DNA of 64,000 bases from Serratia sp. H1w. GTDB taxonomy: Bacteria > Pseudomonadota > Gammaproteobacteria > Enterobacterales > Enterobacteriaceae. Shown here in pieces: positions 1 through 7,931 of the stretch. Under the pieces are notes generated by a model that was given only the letters and a program-made list of their open reading frames with translations, searched no databases and was not told the origin of the DNA. Positions within the stretch are counted from its first letter, which is position 1. Each line of letters begins with the position of its first letter. The DNA lies in assembly GCF_000633355.1 (NCBI RefSeq), contig NZ_AYMQ01000040.1, positions 1 to 64,000 of the forward strand, given 5' to 3'. Position numbers and translations under genes: made by a program.

Positions 1-134
1 CTACTAATTGGAGGCAGCACCTCGGATATCAGGCCAATACTGCCGGTAAATATCCCAGCTACAAATTTACCTAACGCCAACAATCCGCTGATAATCATCG
101 AGTTTCTGGCAACGGTCTGCTTTTCATTGTGCAT
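1..134 (-). CDS. Cation diffusion facilitator family transporter, N-terminal fragment (cut by window edge)
   Basis: Only the first 44 codons are inside the window; the gene reads off the left edge. The peptide starts MHNEKQTVARNSM and continues into a hydrophobic stretch with KFVAGIFTGSIGLISE. That resembles the first transmembrane helix of CDF metal/proton antiporters, where a glycine-serine-rich helix is followed by an ISE(A/V) motif. No strong Shine-Dalgarno sequence precedes the ATG. It lies downstream of, and on the same strand as, mgtE, mgtS and a small membrane protein, so it may share their transcript. The metal cannot be told from this fragment. The family call rests on one helix and needs the rest of the gene. 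Confidence 0.5.
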   Translation of the reverse strand, partial: MHNEKQTVARNSMIISGLLALGKFVAGIFTGSIGLISEVLPPIS

Positions 135-161
135 AGTACGGCTCTGATACGAATTAAAAAA

Positions 162-350
162 TCAGCTTTTGTTTCTTGAGGAACATTGCCAGATAAAAGC
201 CACCAGCAGCATACTTGCGGAACCCGTCAGCAACAAACAGGAAAGAAATGCGGGTTGACCGGTTGAGTGTAGATAAATTTCATTAATACCTGCCGAGATC
301 ATAAAAATAGCGTAAAGCAACCCAAGTATAAAAATCATCATCATCGTCAC
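162..350 (-). CDS. Small hydrophobic membrane protein, unknown function
   Basis: A 62-residue ORF with two predicted membrane helices, roughly residues 5-24 and 33-55, separated by a short polar loop with charged residues, and a basic C-terminal tail (SSRNKS). I do not recognise a family. The first in-frame start is GTG at 350; ATG codons follow at 344, 341 and 338. None has a good ribosome-binding site, so the exact start is uncertain. It sits between mgtS and a CDF-type transporter on the same strand, which suggests a role near Mg2+ or metal homeostasis by association only. Small membrane regulators of Mg2+ transporters are common in enterics, so a regulatory micro-protein is plausible but unproven. 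Confidence 0.5.
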   Translation of the reverse strand: MTMMMIFILGLLYAIFMISAGINEIYLHSTGQPAFLSCLLLTGSASMLLVAFIWQCSSRNKS

Positions 351-384
351 GCGCGGTGAATACCGTCAGTTTATGGCTGTTGTT

Positions 385-426
385 TCATCCTCCCCGCAAC
401 GATTGATGAGGTCACAGGGAGGATGA
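385..426. repeat. Perfect 10-bp inverted repeat between mgtS and the 62-residue ORF
   Basis: TCATCCTCCC at 385-394 is matched by GGGAGGATGA at 417-426, with a 22-nt spacer. Read on the minus strand it lies just after the mgtS stop codon. No T-run follows, so it is not a classic intrinsic terminator. It may be an RNA-stabilising or attenuating stem in the mgtE-mgtS transcript. Confidence 0.55.
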
Positions 427-450
427 TTCTAGGTGGATCTTTTTCGTTCA

Positions 451-543
451 TTAGTCATCCCATCGGGTGCTCAAGTAGGCTGCAGCCAGCCCCATTGTGC
501 TGATGAAAAACAAAAAGCCCATAAAAACCATCATATTTCCCAT
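451..543 (-). CDS. mgtS: MgtS-like small inner-membrane protein (30 aa)
   Basis: This 30-residue protein begins MGNMMVFMGFLF and ends AAYLSTRWDD. E. coli MgtS (31 residues, formerly YneM), from memory, begins MLGNMNVFMAV and ends AAYFSHKWDD. The shared GNM.VFM start and AAY.S..WDD end make homology convincing. A longer reading frame extends upstream, but the ATG at 543 is preceded by GAGGAT at good spacing, which fixes the start. One membrane helix spans about residues 4-23. In E. coli, MgtS is induced at low Mg2+ through PhoPQ, protects the MgtA importer from degradation and modulates PitA. Here it lies 130 bases downstream of mgtE on the same strand, so it is probably co-transcribed from the M-box-controlled promoter. 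That suggests the partner here may be MgtE. Confidence 0.85.
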   Translation of the reverse strand: MGNMMVFMGFLFFISTMGLAAAYLSTRWDD

Positions 544-673
544 AATGCTATCCTCGGTTAGCTGTAATCTATAACGACCTCTGTGATTAAAAATGCGTTG
601 GAAACGTAGTCCATAGTATTGACGCACCTCCATGGTGACGGGCCTCTGCACCGGCAGAAACCCGCCAATTGCT

Positions 674-1696
674 TTATATACCCAGTACTGCCTGAGCAAT
701 TTTGAAATAGATAATCAGCCCGGTACCGTCAATAAAGGTGGCGATAAACGGAGCGGATACCACTGCTGGATCGATCCCAGACTTTTTCAGTAACATAGGA
801 ATAATGGAAGAGACGATAGCGCTCCACACCGTGATCGCCACTAACGACAGGCTGACCACCATGGTGACATCCATGCCGACGCCCATTATCCAGGCCCGTA
901 CCCAGGCAGCCAGCCCAATGGTGACGGCAATCAACAGTGAAGTGCTCACCTCTTTGCGGATCACCGAACCCAGGTTACGCAGGCTGACCTCTCCCAACGC
1001 CATTGCCCGTACCAAGGTTGATGTGATCTGCGTACCGCTGTTACCCCCGGTGCCTATCAGTAGCGGAATAAAGAAGGCCAAGGCAATGGCTGCTTCCAGT
1101 TGCTCCTCAAACGCTTTCAGCACGTTGCCGGTATAGGCTTCAGCTACAAACAGCAGCAACAACCAGACCACGCGTTTACGCCATAATGCCCAGGGGCTGG
1201 TTTCCAGATAAGGCTTATCCAGCGGCAGGCTGGCGCCCTGACGTTGCGCATCCTCGGTATTTTCGTCTTCAATCAACCGAGCGATTTCTTTTTCGCCAAG
1301 CACACCCACCAGCGTTTTGTTGACCACCACCGGCACCACATCCAGGCCACCTTTGCCCAATAAATGTGCCACATCATTTCTGTCATCATCCGGAGAGACG
1401 TGGAAATAGGTATGGTTCATCATCGAACCGATAGCCCTGTCGCCTTCCCGGCATTGCAGCAATTTTTTTACCGACAGCATGCCCCGGAGATGGTAATCAT
1501 CCGCGGTGATAAACAGTTGTGTTGGAATTTCATCGGTTTGCAACTGCGTGAGGAAGTAATCCTTGGCTTCATCGACCGTCATGGTGCCGGAGACGGTAAT
1601 AAAGTCAGCGCTCATATAGTTGGCAATGGATGACTCGTCATGTGCCGCTGGTGCGGCAACGGCCATCGCCGAAGAGTATGGAATTGATTTAATCAT
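674..1696 (-). CDS. mgtE: Magnesium transporter MgtE, short form lacking the N domain
   Basis: A 340-residue Mg2+ channel/transporter. A pair of CBS domains covers about residues 25-145, and the five-helix MgtE membrane domain about 170-338. Family motifs are present: GTGGNSGTQ at 215-223 and DPAVVSAPF at 309-317, then FIDGTGL, in which D323 corresponds to the pore aspartate that binds Mg2+. Well-studied MgtE proteins are about 450 residues and begin with a superhelical N domain that closes the channel together with the CBS pair. That domain is absent here, so gating must differ. The ATG at 1696 follows the ribosome-binding site AGGGAC. Expression is controlled by the upstream M-box riboswitch, and mgtS follows in the same direction. 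Confidence 0.92.
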   Translation of the reverse strand: MIKSIPYSSAMAVAAPAAHDESSIANYMSADFITVSGTMTVDEAKDYFLTQLQTDEIPTQLFITADDYHLRGMLSVKKLLQCREGDRAIGSMMNHTYFHVSPDDDRNDVAHLLGKGGLDVVPVVVNKTLVGVLGEKEIARLIEDENTEDAQRQGASLPLDKPYLETSPWALWRKRVVWLLLLFVAEAYTGNVLKAFEEQLEAAIALAFFIPLLIGTGGNSGTQITSTLVRAMALGEVSLRNLGSVIRKEVSTSLLIAVTIGLAAWVRAWIMGVGMDVTMVVSLSLVAITVWSAIVSSIIPMLLKKSGIDPAVVSAPFIATFIDGTGLIIYFKIAQAVLGI

Positions 1697-1702
1697 GTTA
1701 GT

Positions 1703-1742
1703 CCCTATTGCTGTTTAAACTTCAACAGTGAATCGCATAGGG
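1703..1742 (-). promoter_or_regulatory. Hairpin that can mask the mgtE ribosome-binding site
   Basis: Read on the minus strand, CCCTAT can pair with ATAGGG, which contains the AGGG ribosome-binding site of mgtE. Inside that stem CTGTT can pair with AACAG. The structure lies between the M-box and the start codon, with no U-tract. It therefore suggests control at translation initiation rather than by a terminator. This is inferred from complementarity only. Confidence 0.55.
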
Positions 1743-1773
1743 GCGTTAACCAAAGAGGGAGTGCAGGAAGCCT

Positions 1774-1937
1774 ATCTCCGCGTCCAGGTTTTAGCACTAT
1801 ACAACGTATCTGAAAAAATCTTCAGAAGTTACCTTGGGCTAAACCTTAATCCGATAAAGCCTGTCTTAACCTTGGGCATCTCTCGATGTCGTCAGATCAG
1901 TAACCTGTGTTTGTATAGGAGCCTCGCCAAACGAGAT
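1774..1937 (-). promoter_or_regulatory. M-box (ykoK-type) magnesium riboswitch upstream of mgtE
   Basis: Read on the minus strand, the leader contains the conserved blocks of the M-box aptamer in order: GGCGAGGCTCCTATAC near the 5' end, CATCGAGAGATGCCCAAGG in the middle, and GTATAGTGCTAAAACC near the 3' end. The B. subtilis mgtE leader has the same order (GTGAGGCTCCT, then TGTCCAAAGACGCCAATGGG, then ATACAGTGCTAAAGCTC). ATCTC at the 5' edge pairs with GAGAT at the 3' edge to close the aptamer. M-boxes bind Mg2+ and turn off Mg2+ importer expression when Mg2+ is plentiful. The gene 78 bases downstream is mgtE, which fits. Confidence 0.9.
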
Positions 1938-1958
1938 ACTGCAAATTACTACGCGGCG

Positions 1959-1964
1959 ATTATA
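1959..1964 (-). promoter_or_regulatory. Candidate -10 element of the mgtE promoter
   Basis: A perfect TATAAT (ATTATA on the plus strand) lies about 22 bases upstream of the closing stem of the M-box, where a start just before the aptamer would be expected. No convincing -35 hexamer is seen at 16-18 bases. The remaining bases from about 1970 to 2210 hold no supported gene. Confidence 0.5.
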
Positions 1965-2212
1965 GGCTCGCTCGCACCAGGAGTGCTCGATAATCAGCAG
2001 TTCGTTGAGGTTATATTTAGGAAGTTTCTGGCTTGCTGCTCCGTATTTAAATGGGTTGTTTATATTAAAGGTTATTAATAAAATGGCATCTTTAGAGAAT
2101 GTCTTCCGGTAATACGATCTGATATTCAGGTGAGAAATATAAGCCTATTACGTCAAGCGATATATATAAAACATGGCCAGCGGATTAAATGATTTACCCA
2201 GTGACATAAATG

Positions 2213-2240
2213 AAAAAACCGACCTTTTACAGTCGGTTTT
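2213..2240 (-). terminator. Intrinsic terminator of gor
   Basis: AAAACCGAC and GTCGGTTTT form a 9-bp stem with an 8-base loop. On the minus strand it is followed by a run of T. It lies 30 bases past the gor stop codon. Confidence 0.85.
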
Positions 2241-2270
2241 CCAGAGTTACAACGGTGCAGGCATACACCC

Positions 2271-3623
2271 TTACCGCATGGTCACGAACTCTTCCGCTGC
2301 GGTCGGGTGGATCGCCACGGTATTGTCGAAGTCTTTCTTGGTTGCGCCCATTTTAATCGCCACGGCGAAGCCTTGCAGGATCTCATCCATACCAAAACCA
2401 ATCCCGTGCAGGCCAACGATCTTCTCTTCTTTACCCACGCATACCAGCTTCATGCGGCACGGCTGGCGATGCTGAGTCACGGCACTGTACATGGCGGTGA
2501 AAGAGGATTTATAGACCTTCACGTTGTCTTCGCCAAACTGCTCTTTCGCCTGTGGTTCGGTCAGGCCAATGGTGCCGATCGGCGGATGGCTGAACACCAC
2601 GGTGGCGATGTTGCTGTAATCCAGATGCTCGTCCGGCTTGTTGTTGAACAGGCGCTCAGACAGGCGACGGCCAGCGGCCACGGCTACTGGGGTCAGCTCA
2701 ACCGCACCCGTGTTGTCACCCACCGCGTAGATGCCTTTCACGTTGGTGTTCTGGAATTTGTCGACCTCAATGTAACCTTTGGCATTGGTTTTTACGCCAG
2801 TTGCCGCCAGGTTGAGGTTGTCGGTCGCAGGCTCGCGGCCGATAGCCCAGACCAGGCTGTCGACGGTGAACTCTTTGCCGTTTTCCAATGCCAGAGTCAG
2901 GCTACCGTCGGCGTTTTTGACGATGGATTTAGGAATCGATTCGGTGTGCAGGGTTGGCCCTTCGGTGTTCATCACCTCAACCAACGTTTCTACAATCATC
3001 GGATCGAAGGTACGCAGCGGGGCGTGTTTACGCACGAACAGATGCGTTTCTGCACCCAGTGCGTTCATCACACCGGCAATTTCTACCGCGATATAGCCTG
3101 CACCCACCACTGCCACGCGTTTTGGCATGGCATCCAGCTCAAAGAAGCCGTCGGAGTCGATGCCGTATTCGGCACCCGGGATAGACGGATGGCTCGGGCG
3201 GCCACCGGTGGCGATCAGAATATGGTCGGCGGTGATTTTCTCACCGTTGACTTCCACGGTATGCGCGTCGATAAAGCGGGCAAAACCTTTGATTACGTCG
3301 ACCTTGTTTTTGCCCAGCACGTTGTCGTAAGAGGCATGGATGCGATCGATGTAAGCAGTGCGGTTAGCGATCAGACGCTTCCAGTCAAAGGCGTTGACGG
3401 TGGTATCGAAGCCGTAATCCGGGCCGTACTGGTGAATGGCCTCGGCGATCTGTGCCGCATGCCACATGACTTTTTTCGGGACACAACCCACGTTAACGCA
3501 GGTGCCGCCAAGTTCTTTGGCTTCAATCAGTGCGCATTTCTGGCCATACATGGCTGCCCGGTTGATCGATGCGATACCGCCGCTGCCGCCGCCAATTGCT
3601 AGATAATCGTAATGTTTCGTCAT
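2271..3623 (-). CDS. gor: Glutathione-disulfide reductase
   Basis: A 450-residue flavoenzyme that reduces oxidised glutathione with NADPH in the cytoplasm. The FAD-binding motif GGGSGG is near residues 12-17. The redox-active pair is in [13 protein letters not shown] at about 39-51. A second dinucleotide-binding motif, [10 protein letters not shown], is near 170, and the C-terminal interface carries the HPTAAEE segment with the catalytic His-Glu pair. Length and termini match E. coli Gor. In E. coli gor neighbours rlmJ; here the galactitol operon separates them. It has its own terminator and appears monocistronic. Confidence 0.97.
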   Translation of the reverse strand: MTKHYDYLAIGGGSGGIASINRAAMYGQKCALIEAKELGGTCVNVGCVPKKVMWHAAQIAEAIHQYGPDYGFDTTVNAFDWKRLIANRTAYIDRIHASYDNVLGKNKVDVIKGFARFIDAHTVEVNGEKITADHILIATGGRPSHPSIPGAEYGIDSDGFFELDAMPKRVAVVGAGYIAVEIAGVMNALGAETHLFVRKHAPLRTFDPMIVETLVEVMNTEGPTLHTESIPKSIVKNADGSLTLALENGKEFTVDSLVWAIGREPATDNLNLAATGVKTNAKGYIEVDKFQNTNVKGIYAVGDNTGAVELTPVAVAAGRRLSERLFNNKPDEHLDYSNIATVVFSHPPIGTIGLTEPQAKEQFGEDNVKVYKSSFTAMYSAVTQHRQPCRMKLVCVGKEEKIVGLHGIGFGMDEILQGFAVAIKMGATKKDFDNTVAIHPTAAEEFVTMR

Positions 3624-3715
3624 CTGGGTTTTCCATGAGTTGTGTGATTCGAGAAGGGTAAGAGTTTAACGCCTGATAGGGGGTTGTCGCAAAGATTGCG
3701 TCGATGGCTGTAATA

Positions 3716-3737
3716 GGCAGAGGCTTGATCCTCTGCC
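3716..3737 (-). terminator. Terminator-like hairpin after gatR
   Basis: GGCAGAGG, a 6-base loop and CCTCTGCC form a perfect 8-bp stem just past the gatR stop codon. The following sequence on the minus strand is only weakly T-rich (TATTAC). It probably ends the gat operon. Confidence 0.65.
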
Positions 3738-3746
3738 CGGTTGATT

Positions 3747-4535
3747 TTACACGATAATTAATTCGGGTTTGGCCCTGTCGAGCGCCTGGCGATCGGTACT
3801 GCTGATGCCCGTATCGGTAATGATCATGTCAATCTGGCTCATCGGCAGCACCAGATTGAAACCACGGCGGCCGAACTTGGTGGAATCGACCACCGCGACC
3901 ACGCGCTTGGCCGCCTGAGCCATCACGCCGCTAATCGAATAACCTTCATTAAAGGTGGTGATGCCGTTGGTGGCGTCCAACCCATCGGCCCCGACGAACA
4001 TCACGTCACCGGCAATGCCCTGTAAGGAGAGTTCCGCTATGGAGCCGTGCATGGAACGCGTCTTGTGGCGCAATGTGCCACCACACAGCACCAGCGTGAT
4101 GTCTTTATTGTCGGAAAGCGCAAAGGCGGCGGGCAGGTTATTGGTGATCACCGTGATATTGCCCATCTTGACCAGCTCTTCGGCGATCAGCATGGTGGTG
4201 CTACCGCTGTCGAGGATCACCGTATCGCCGGGGTTGACCATCGCCGCCGCTTTTAACGCAATGCGCTTTTTCGGATCTTTGGCCAGTTGGTAGCGCTCCT
4301 CCAGGATGACCTCTCCGGTGGTTTTTGGCGCCTCGACCTCCTGTTCCAACTGGCTGCCCGGCCTGGCGGCACCGCCGTGGAAGCGGATCAGCAGGCCTTT
4401 TTCTTCCAGCAGGCGCAGGTCAGCGCGGATGGTAACCTCAGAAATTCCGAAGGAGTTCGAAAGATCGCTGACCAAGATGCTGCCGTTCTGCTGAACCAAG
4501 TCGACAATTTTGTTTCGTCTTTCAAAAGAATTCAT
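3747..4535 (-). CDS. gatR: Galactitol operon repressor GatR, DeoR family
   Basis: A 262-residue DeoR-family repressor. The N-terminal winged helix-turn-helix (about residues 3-57) carries SEVTIRADLRLLEEKGLL and the FHGGA signature. The sugar-phosphate sensor domain follows, with DSGSTT near 110 and FVGADGLDATNGITTFNEGY near 190. It is closely similar throughout to E. coli GatR as I recall it (start MNSFERRNK, and RHKTRSMHGSIAE). The ATG at 4535 gives the E. coli start; one more ATG precedes it at 4538. It is the last gene of gatYZABCD-R on the minus strand. Unlike the K-12 gene, which an insertion sequence interrupts, this copy looks intact. Confidence 0.93.
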   Translation of the reverse strand: MNSFERRNKIVDLVQQNGSILVSDLSNSFGISEVTIRADLRLLEEKGLLIRFHGGAARPGSQLEQEVEAPKTTGEVILEERYQLAKDPKKRIALKAAAMVNPGDTVILDSGSTTMLIAEELVKMGNITVITNNLPAAFALSDNKDITLVLCGGTLRHKTRSMHGSIAELSLQGIAGDVMFVGADGLDATNGITTFNEGYSISGVMAQAAKRVVAVVDSTKFGRRGFNLVLPMSQIDMIITDTGISSTDRQALDRAKPELIIV

Positions 4536-4543
4536 CATCCTGA

Positions 4544-4580
4544 CCTATCGAAATGTTTTGCTTTTATTTTATGCGAAAGG
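4544..4580. promoter_or_regulatory. Possible GatR operator upstream of gatR
   Basis: ATCGAAA at 4547-4553 and GCGAAAG at 4573-4579 lie just before the gatR start. The same ATCGAAA core occurs before gatZ and gatY, as expected for an autoregulated DeoR-family system. No binding data were consulted. Confidence 0.4.
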
Positions 4581-4632
4581 GATATGAAAGGGGAGCTAAA
4601 GATCGAGGAGATGAGAATTGAGGCTAAATAAT

Positions 4633-4650
4633 GGCTGCCTCAGGGCAGCC
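4633..4650 (-). terminator. Hairpin between gatD and gatR
   Basis: GGCTGCC, a 4-base loop and GGCAGCC form a perfect 7-bp stem right after the gatD stop. It is followed by AT-rich sequence rather than a clean T-run on the minus strand. It may partly terminate the operon or stabilise the upstream mRNA, so that gatR is expressed separately. Confidence 0.5.
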
Positions 4651-4662
4651 AGTGGCTAAATA

Positions 4663-5712
4663 TCATTCTTCGCCGAGTTTGAGCATGATTTTTCCCTGCA
4701 TCGGCTTGCCAGCCAAGGCCGCAACGCTGGCGGCGTATTGCTGCGGTCGATCGATGCTGGCAATCAACGGTTCCAGCGCCAGGTCCGCCGATTGGAACAG
4801 CTTCATGGCCTGCTGCCACTCTTCCCCTGGCCATGGAGCCGAATAGTTCATCCAACTGCCCAGCAGCGTCAGCTCCTTGCGCAGGATCTGGCTGAAGGTG
4901 CTGTAGGACAGGTGCAGATCTTTATGCAGTGTTCCCACCAAGGCGATTTGTGCACGGGGCCCGGCGATATCCAGCGCCAGCCCGACCGTTTGCGGCGTGC
5001 CAGCGGTTTCCAAAATCAGCTGATCGAAGCGGCGCTCCTGCAAGCGTTCGGCTATCTCCGAGGGGCTAAGCTCCGCGCTGTTAAACGCCTCTTCCGCGCC
5101 GATCTGGCGTGCCAGCTTAAGCCGATCATCATTGATATCGATCGCCGTGACGCTGCGCGCGCCCATTGCTCGGGCACACTGGATTGCCAGTTGGCCGATG
5201 GTTCCGGCCCCAATGATGATCACCTCTTTGCCCTGACAGCCCCCGGCCAACTGAATGGCATGCAGGCCGACGGTGATAGGCTCAATAAACGCCCCCTGCA
5301 ATAAGCTGACGTTGGCAGGCAACTTCACCAGGTTGGCACGTTTGACCACGATAAATTCCGCATTGCCGCCGTGGCTGCGTGAGCCGACGAACTGGTAATG
5401 CTTGCACAGCGAATAGTAATGGCGCTGGCATTCCGGGCAGTCAAAGCACGGTAATAAAGGGACACAGGCCACGGCATCATGCTCACGCAGATCGGTAACC
5501 CGGTCGCCGCAGGCCACGACCCGGCCACTGAACTCATGCCCCAGGGTAATCGGGTAAAAATGCGCGCCCTTGGCGAAAATGCGGGGGATATCTGAACCGC
5601 ATAGTCCGGAATAGGCCACCCGAACCAACACCTCGTCGGCGGCCTCAATAGCAGGAGCGGGGCGTTCTTCAACGCGCACTTCTCCCTCCGTGTGGATCAC
5701 GACTGATTGCAT
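4663..5712 (-). CDS. gatD: Galactitol-1-phosphate 5-dehydrogenase
   Basis: A 349-residue zinc-dependent medium-chain dehydrogenase that oxidises galactitol-1-phosphate to tagatose-6-phosphate with NAD+. Catalytic zinc ligands are visible in GLCGSD (about 37-42) and GHEFSG (about 59-64). The structural zinc cysteines lie in CFDCPECQ...C at about 89-103. The nucleotide-binding GAGTIGQLA is near 168. It follows gatC at a 51-base interval within the gat operon. Length and order match the E. coli galactitol operon. Confidence 0.95.
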   Translation of the reverse strand: MQSVVIHTEGEVRVEERPAPAIEAADEVLVRVAYSGLCGSDIPRIFAKGAHFYPITLGHEFSGRVVACGDRVTDLREHDAVACVPLLPCFDCPECQRHYYSLCKHYQFVGSRSHGGNAEFIVVKRANLVKLPANVSLLQGAFIEPITVGLHAIQLAGGCQGKEVIIIGAGTIGQLAIQCARAMGARSVTAIDINDDRLKLARQIGAEEAFNSAELSPSEIAERLQERRFDQLILETAGTPQTVGLALDIAGPRAQIALVGTLHKDLHLSYSTFSQILRKELTLLGSWMNYSAPWPGEEWQQAMKLFQSADLALEPLIASIDRPQQYAASVAALAGKPMQGKIMLKLGEE

Positions 5713-5763
5713 AACTTGAACTCCGTAGAGATAGAGAGGGGGGAGGTAAGCTCCCCCGAAGGA

Positions 5764-7146
5764 TCAGGACATAGCGTTGAGGCTTTTGGCAGCCTGTTGT
5801 TTGGCAGTGGCTTCAGCCTGAGCAAATTGACGGGCACGGCGCCAGGTGAGGAACACCCCGATGGCGTAAATGGCACCGATAACCACCAGACCCACCACGT
5901 TTTGCCAGGTGAGTAGCTGGATCAGCAGATAGGTAATCGGTGAGCCACCTTGGTCCATCGAAGCCACGACGCCGCCCGCTTTCAGGGCACCGGCATTGGC
6001 AGCCAGTTGGGTATGCAGCCCGATGGTTTGGGTGGCGATCCACAGCGTGATGCTCATGATGATGAAACCCGAGATCAGCGTGCGGAACAGGTTGCCCTGA
6101 TGCACCGCGACGGCGATCGCCACAAAGAAACCGATGGTCGCCAGATCGCCAAACGGCAGCACCTGGTTACCAGGGACGATCACGGCGATCAGAATGGTCA
6201 GCGGGATAAAGATCAGGCTGGCGGAGACCACGGCGGTATGGCCAAGCAACAGTGCCGGATCGAGGCCGATAAGAAACTCCTGGCCACCAAAACGCGCTTG
6301 CAGGCGTTTACGGGCATGCTTGGCGATTGGCGTCAGGCCATCCATGATCGGTTTGATCACCCGTGGCATCAACAGCATCACCGCCGCGGTTTTTACCGCC
6401 AGTTGCAGAATGCCCTTCAGGTCATAACCGGCCAGCGCACCGATGATCAGCCCCATCACAAAGCCGACGGTCACTGGTTCGCCGAACGGGCCAAAGCGTT
6501 TCTGGACGTCGTCTGCGCTGAAGTGAATACGGTTCAGGCCAGGGATCTTCTCGATAATAGTGTCCACCAGCACGGCGATCGGTCCCATATAGGCGGAGGT
6601 GCCGTGCGGAATGGCAATTCCTTCCAGCCCGAAGAAGTCGCGGGTGTCTTTGGCGAACCAGTCCCCCAGTTTGTAGACGAAGGCGGCATGCACCACCACG
6701 CCCAGCATACCCAGCCAGTATGAACCGGTGGCCAGATGCACCATGGCACCGGTAAAGGTCATGTGCCAGATGTTCCAGATATCCACGTTAACTACGCGGG
6801 TCATACGCGTCAGCAGCATCACAATGTTGACCGCAATCGCCACCGGGATAGCGATCAGGGCAATCTGTGAGGCCCAGGTCATCGGTGAGGAACCTGGCCA
6901 GCCGATATCCACCACGTGCAGGTTGATCTGGAACTGCTCGGCCATCGATTTTGCCGCCGGGCCGATCGAGTCCAGCATCAGACCGATGACCAGCCCGATA
7001 CCGACGAAACCGATGCCAATATGAATGCCGGATTTAAATGAATCCCCTAATTTCATCCCTAAAATCAGCGAGAAGATGATGATCACGATAGGCAGCATCA
7101 CCGTAGGGCCGAGATCGAGGATGTAACGCATGATGTCGGTAAACAT
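5764..7146 (-). CDS. gatC: PTS galactitol transporter subunit IIC
   Basis: A 460-residue integral membrane permease of the galactitol phosphotransferase system. It is hydrophobic throughout, with about ten or more membrane spans, starts MFTDIMRYILDLGPTVMLP, and carries the GatC-type segments FGLEGIAIPHGTSAYMGP and GLDPALLLGHTAVVSASL. It moves galactitol across the inner membrane while the IIB subunit phosphorylates it. It follows gatB after a 6-base gap, so the two are probably translated together. Confidence 0.95.
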   Translation of the reverse strand: MFTDIMRYILDLGPTVMLPIVIIIFSLILGMKLGDSFKSGIHIGIGFVGIGLVIGLMLDSIGPAAKSMAEQFQINLHVVDIGWPGSSPMTWASQIALIAIPVAIAVNIVMLLTRMTRVVNVDIWNIWHMTFTGAMVHLATGSYWLGMLGVVVHAAFVYKLGDWFAKDTRDFFGLEGIAIPHGTSAYMGPIAVLVDTIIEKIPGLNRIHFSADDVQKRFGPFGEPVTVGFVMGLIIGALAGYDLKGILQLAVKTAAVMLLMPRVIKPIMDGLTPIAKHARKRLQARFGGQEFLIGLDPALLLGHTAVVSASLIFIPLTILIAVIVPGNQVLPFGDLATIGFFVAIAVAVHQGNLFRTLISGFIIMSITLWIATQTIGLHTQLAANAGALKAGGVVASMDQGGSPITYLLIQLLTWQNVVGLVVIGAIYAIGVFLTWRRARQFAQAEATAKQQAAKSLNAMS

Positions 7147-7152
7147 GGGCTA

Positions 7153-7437
7153 CTACTCCGTCAGAATGGTCAGTATTTTTTGTTTCAGCGCATCGATACC
7201 CACGCCGGAAACAAACGGCATGCCGTGGACCAATGGAATATCGCCAAACTGCCGGTCGACGCGGGCGGTGGTGCAGATCAGGTCGGCATCGTCCATATAG
7301 GTTTCAATCTCGGTCACGCGGCACTGCACCAAATCCAGTTCGATGTGGTGCTCCGCGCACAGCTCTTTGATCTCTTCTGCGGCCATGGTGGAGGTGGCAA
7401 CGGCACCGCCGCAGGCAACGATAATTTTACGTTTCAC
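7153..7437 (-). CDS. gatB: PTS galactitol transporter subunit IIB
   Basis: A 94-residue cytoplasmic IIB protein. The phosphocysteine loop is at the start: [13 protein letters not shown], with the phosphorylated Cys at residue 9. It accepts phosphate from GatA and passes it to galactitol in GatC. Its start overlaps the gatA stop by 4 bases (ATGA type), which indicates translational coupling. The length matches the family. Confidence 0.95.
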   Translation of the reverse strand: MKRKIIVACGGAVATSTMAAEEIKELCAEHHIELDLVQCRVTEIETYMDDADLICTTARVDRQFGDIPLVHGMPFVSGVGIDALKQKILTILTE

Positions 7438-7931
7438 AGTGTGGCTCCTTCATATTGTGTTTTTTGTTGTGGTCGGGAGGGCGAAGTGAAAACCCGCTGG
7501 GCAAAAATATCGCCCAGTTGGTCTTCCGGGGCGGTCAGCAGCGCATTGATAAATTCGGGATGCTGCAACTGGCCAAACAGCGTGCGCAGTAAAACCAACT
7601 GTGCCGCCGGGTCGGTAACGATCAGCGCGATAATCAGCGCCACGTCGATCGTGCCGTCATCATCCGCCTGTGCGAAAGGCACTGTCTGGTCAGGGCGGAT
7701 CAGGTAAATAGCCGGAGCGCGTGCATGCTCCGCTTCACAATGGGGGATGGCAACCGCGTGCTGCTCAAGGGCGATGCCGGTGGGATAAGTGTTCTCGCGT
7801 ACCAGCAACGCCTGCGGATAGCTGCTGTGAACCACTCCGGCGTTGAGCATGGTGATGCCAATGTGCTCCAGCGCCTGCTGCGCATCGGCAAAGCTGATGC
7901 CGGTGCGAACGAACAGTTGGCTGCTATGCAT
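7434..7931 (-). CDS. gatA: PTS galactitol transporter subunit IIA
   Basis: A 165-residue IIA domain protein of the mannitol/fructose type. The active-site histidine lies in [12 protein letters not shown] at about residues 55-66. It takes phosphate from HPr and passes it to GatB. The frame is open further upstream, but the ATG at 7931 ([11 protein letters not shown]) fits the family and overlaps the gatZ stop by 8 bases, so that start was chosen. Confidence 0.94.
   Translation of the reverse strand: MHSSQLFVRTGISFADAQQALEHIGITMLNAGVVHSSYPQALLVRENTYPTGIALEQHAVAIPHCEAEHARAPAIYLIRPDQTVPFAQADDDGTIDVALIIALIVTDPAAQLVLLRTLFGQLQHPEFINALLTAPEDQLGDIFAQRVFTSPSRPQQKTQYEGATL

Noticed and set aside
1728-2078. 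A 116-codon open frame on the plus strand
   Set aside because: It overlaps the M-box riboswitch on the other strand, has no ribosome-binding site, and its peptide is not protein-like.
2307-3602. A 431-codon open frame on the plus strand opposite gor
   Set aside because: It is a reading-frame shadow of gor; the composition is His/Gly/Arg-rich with no motifs, and gor is unmistakable.
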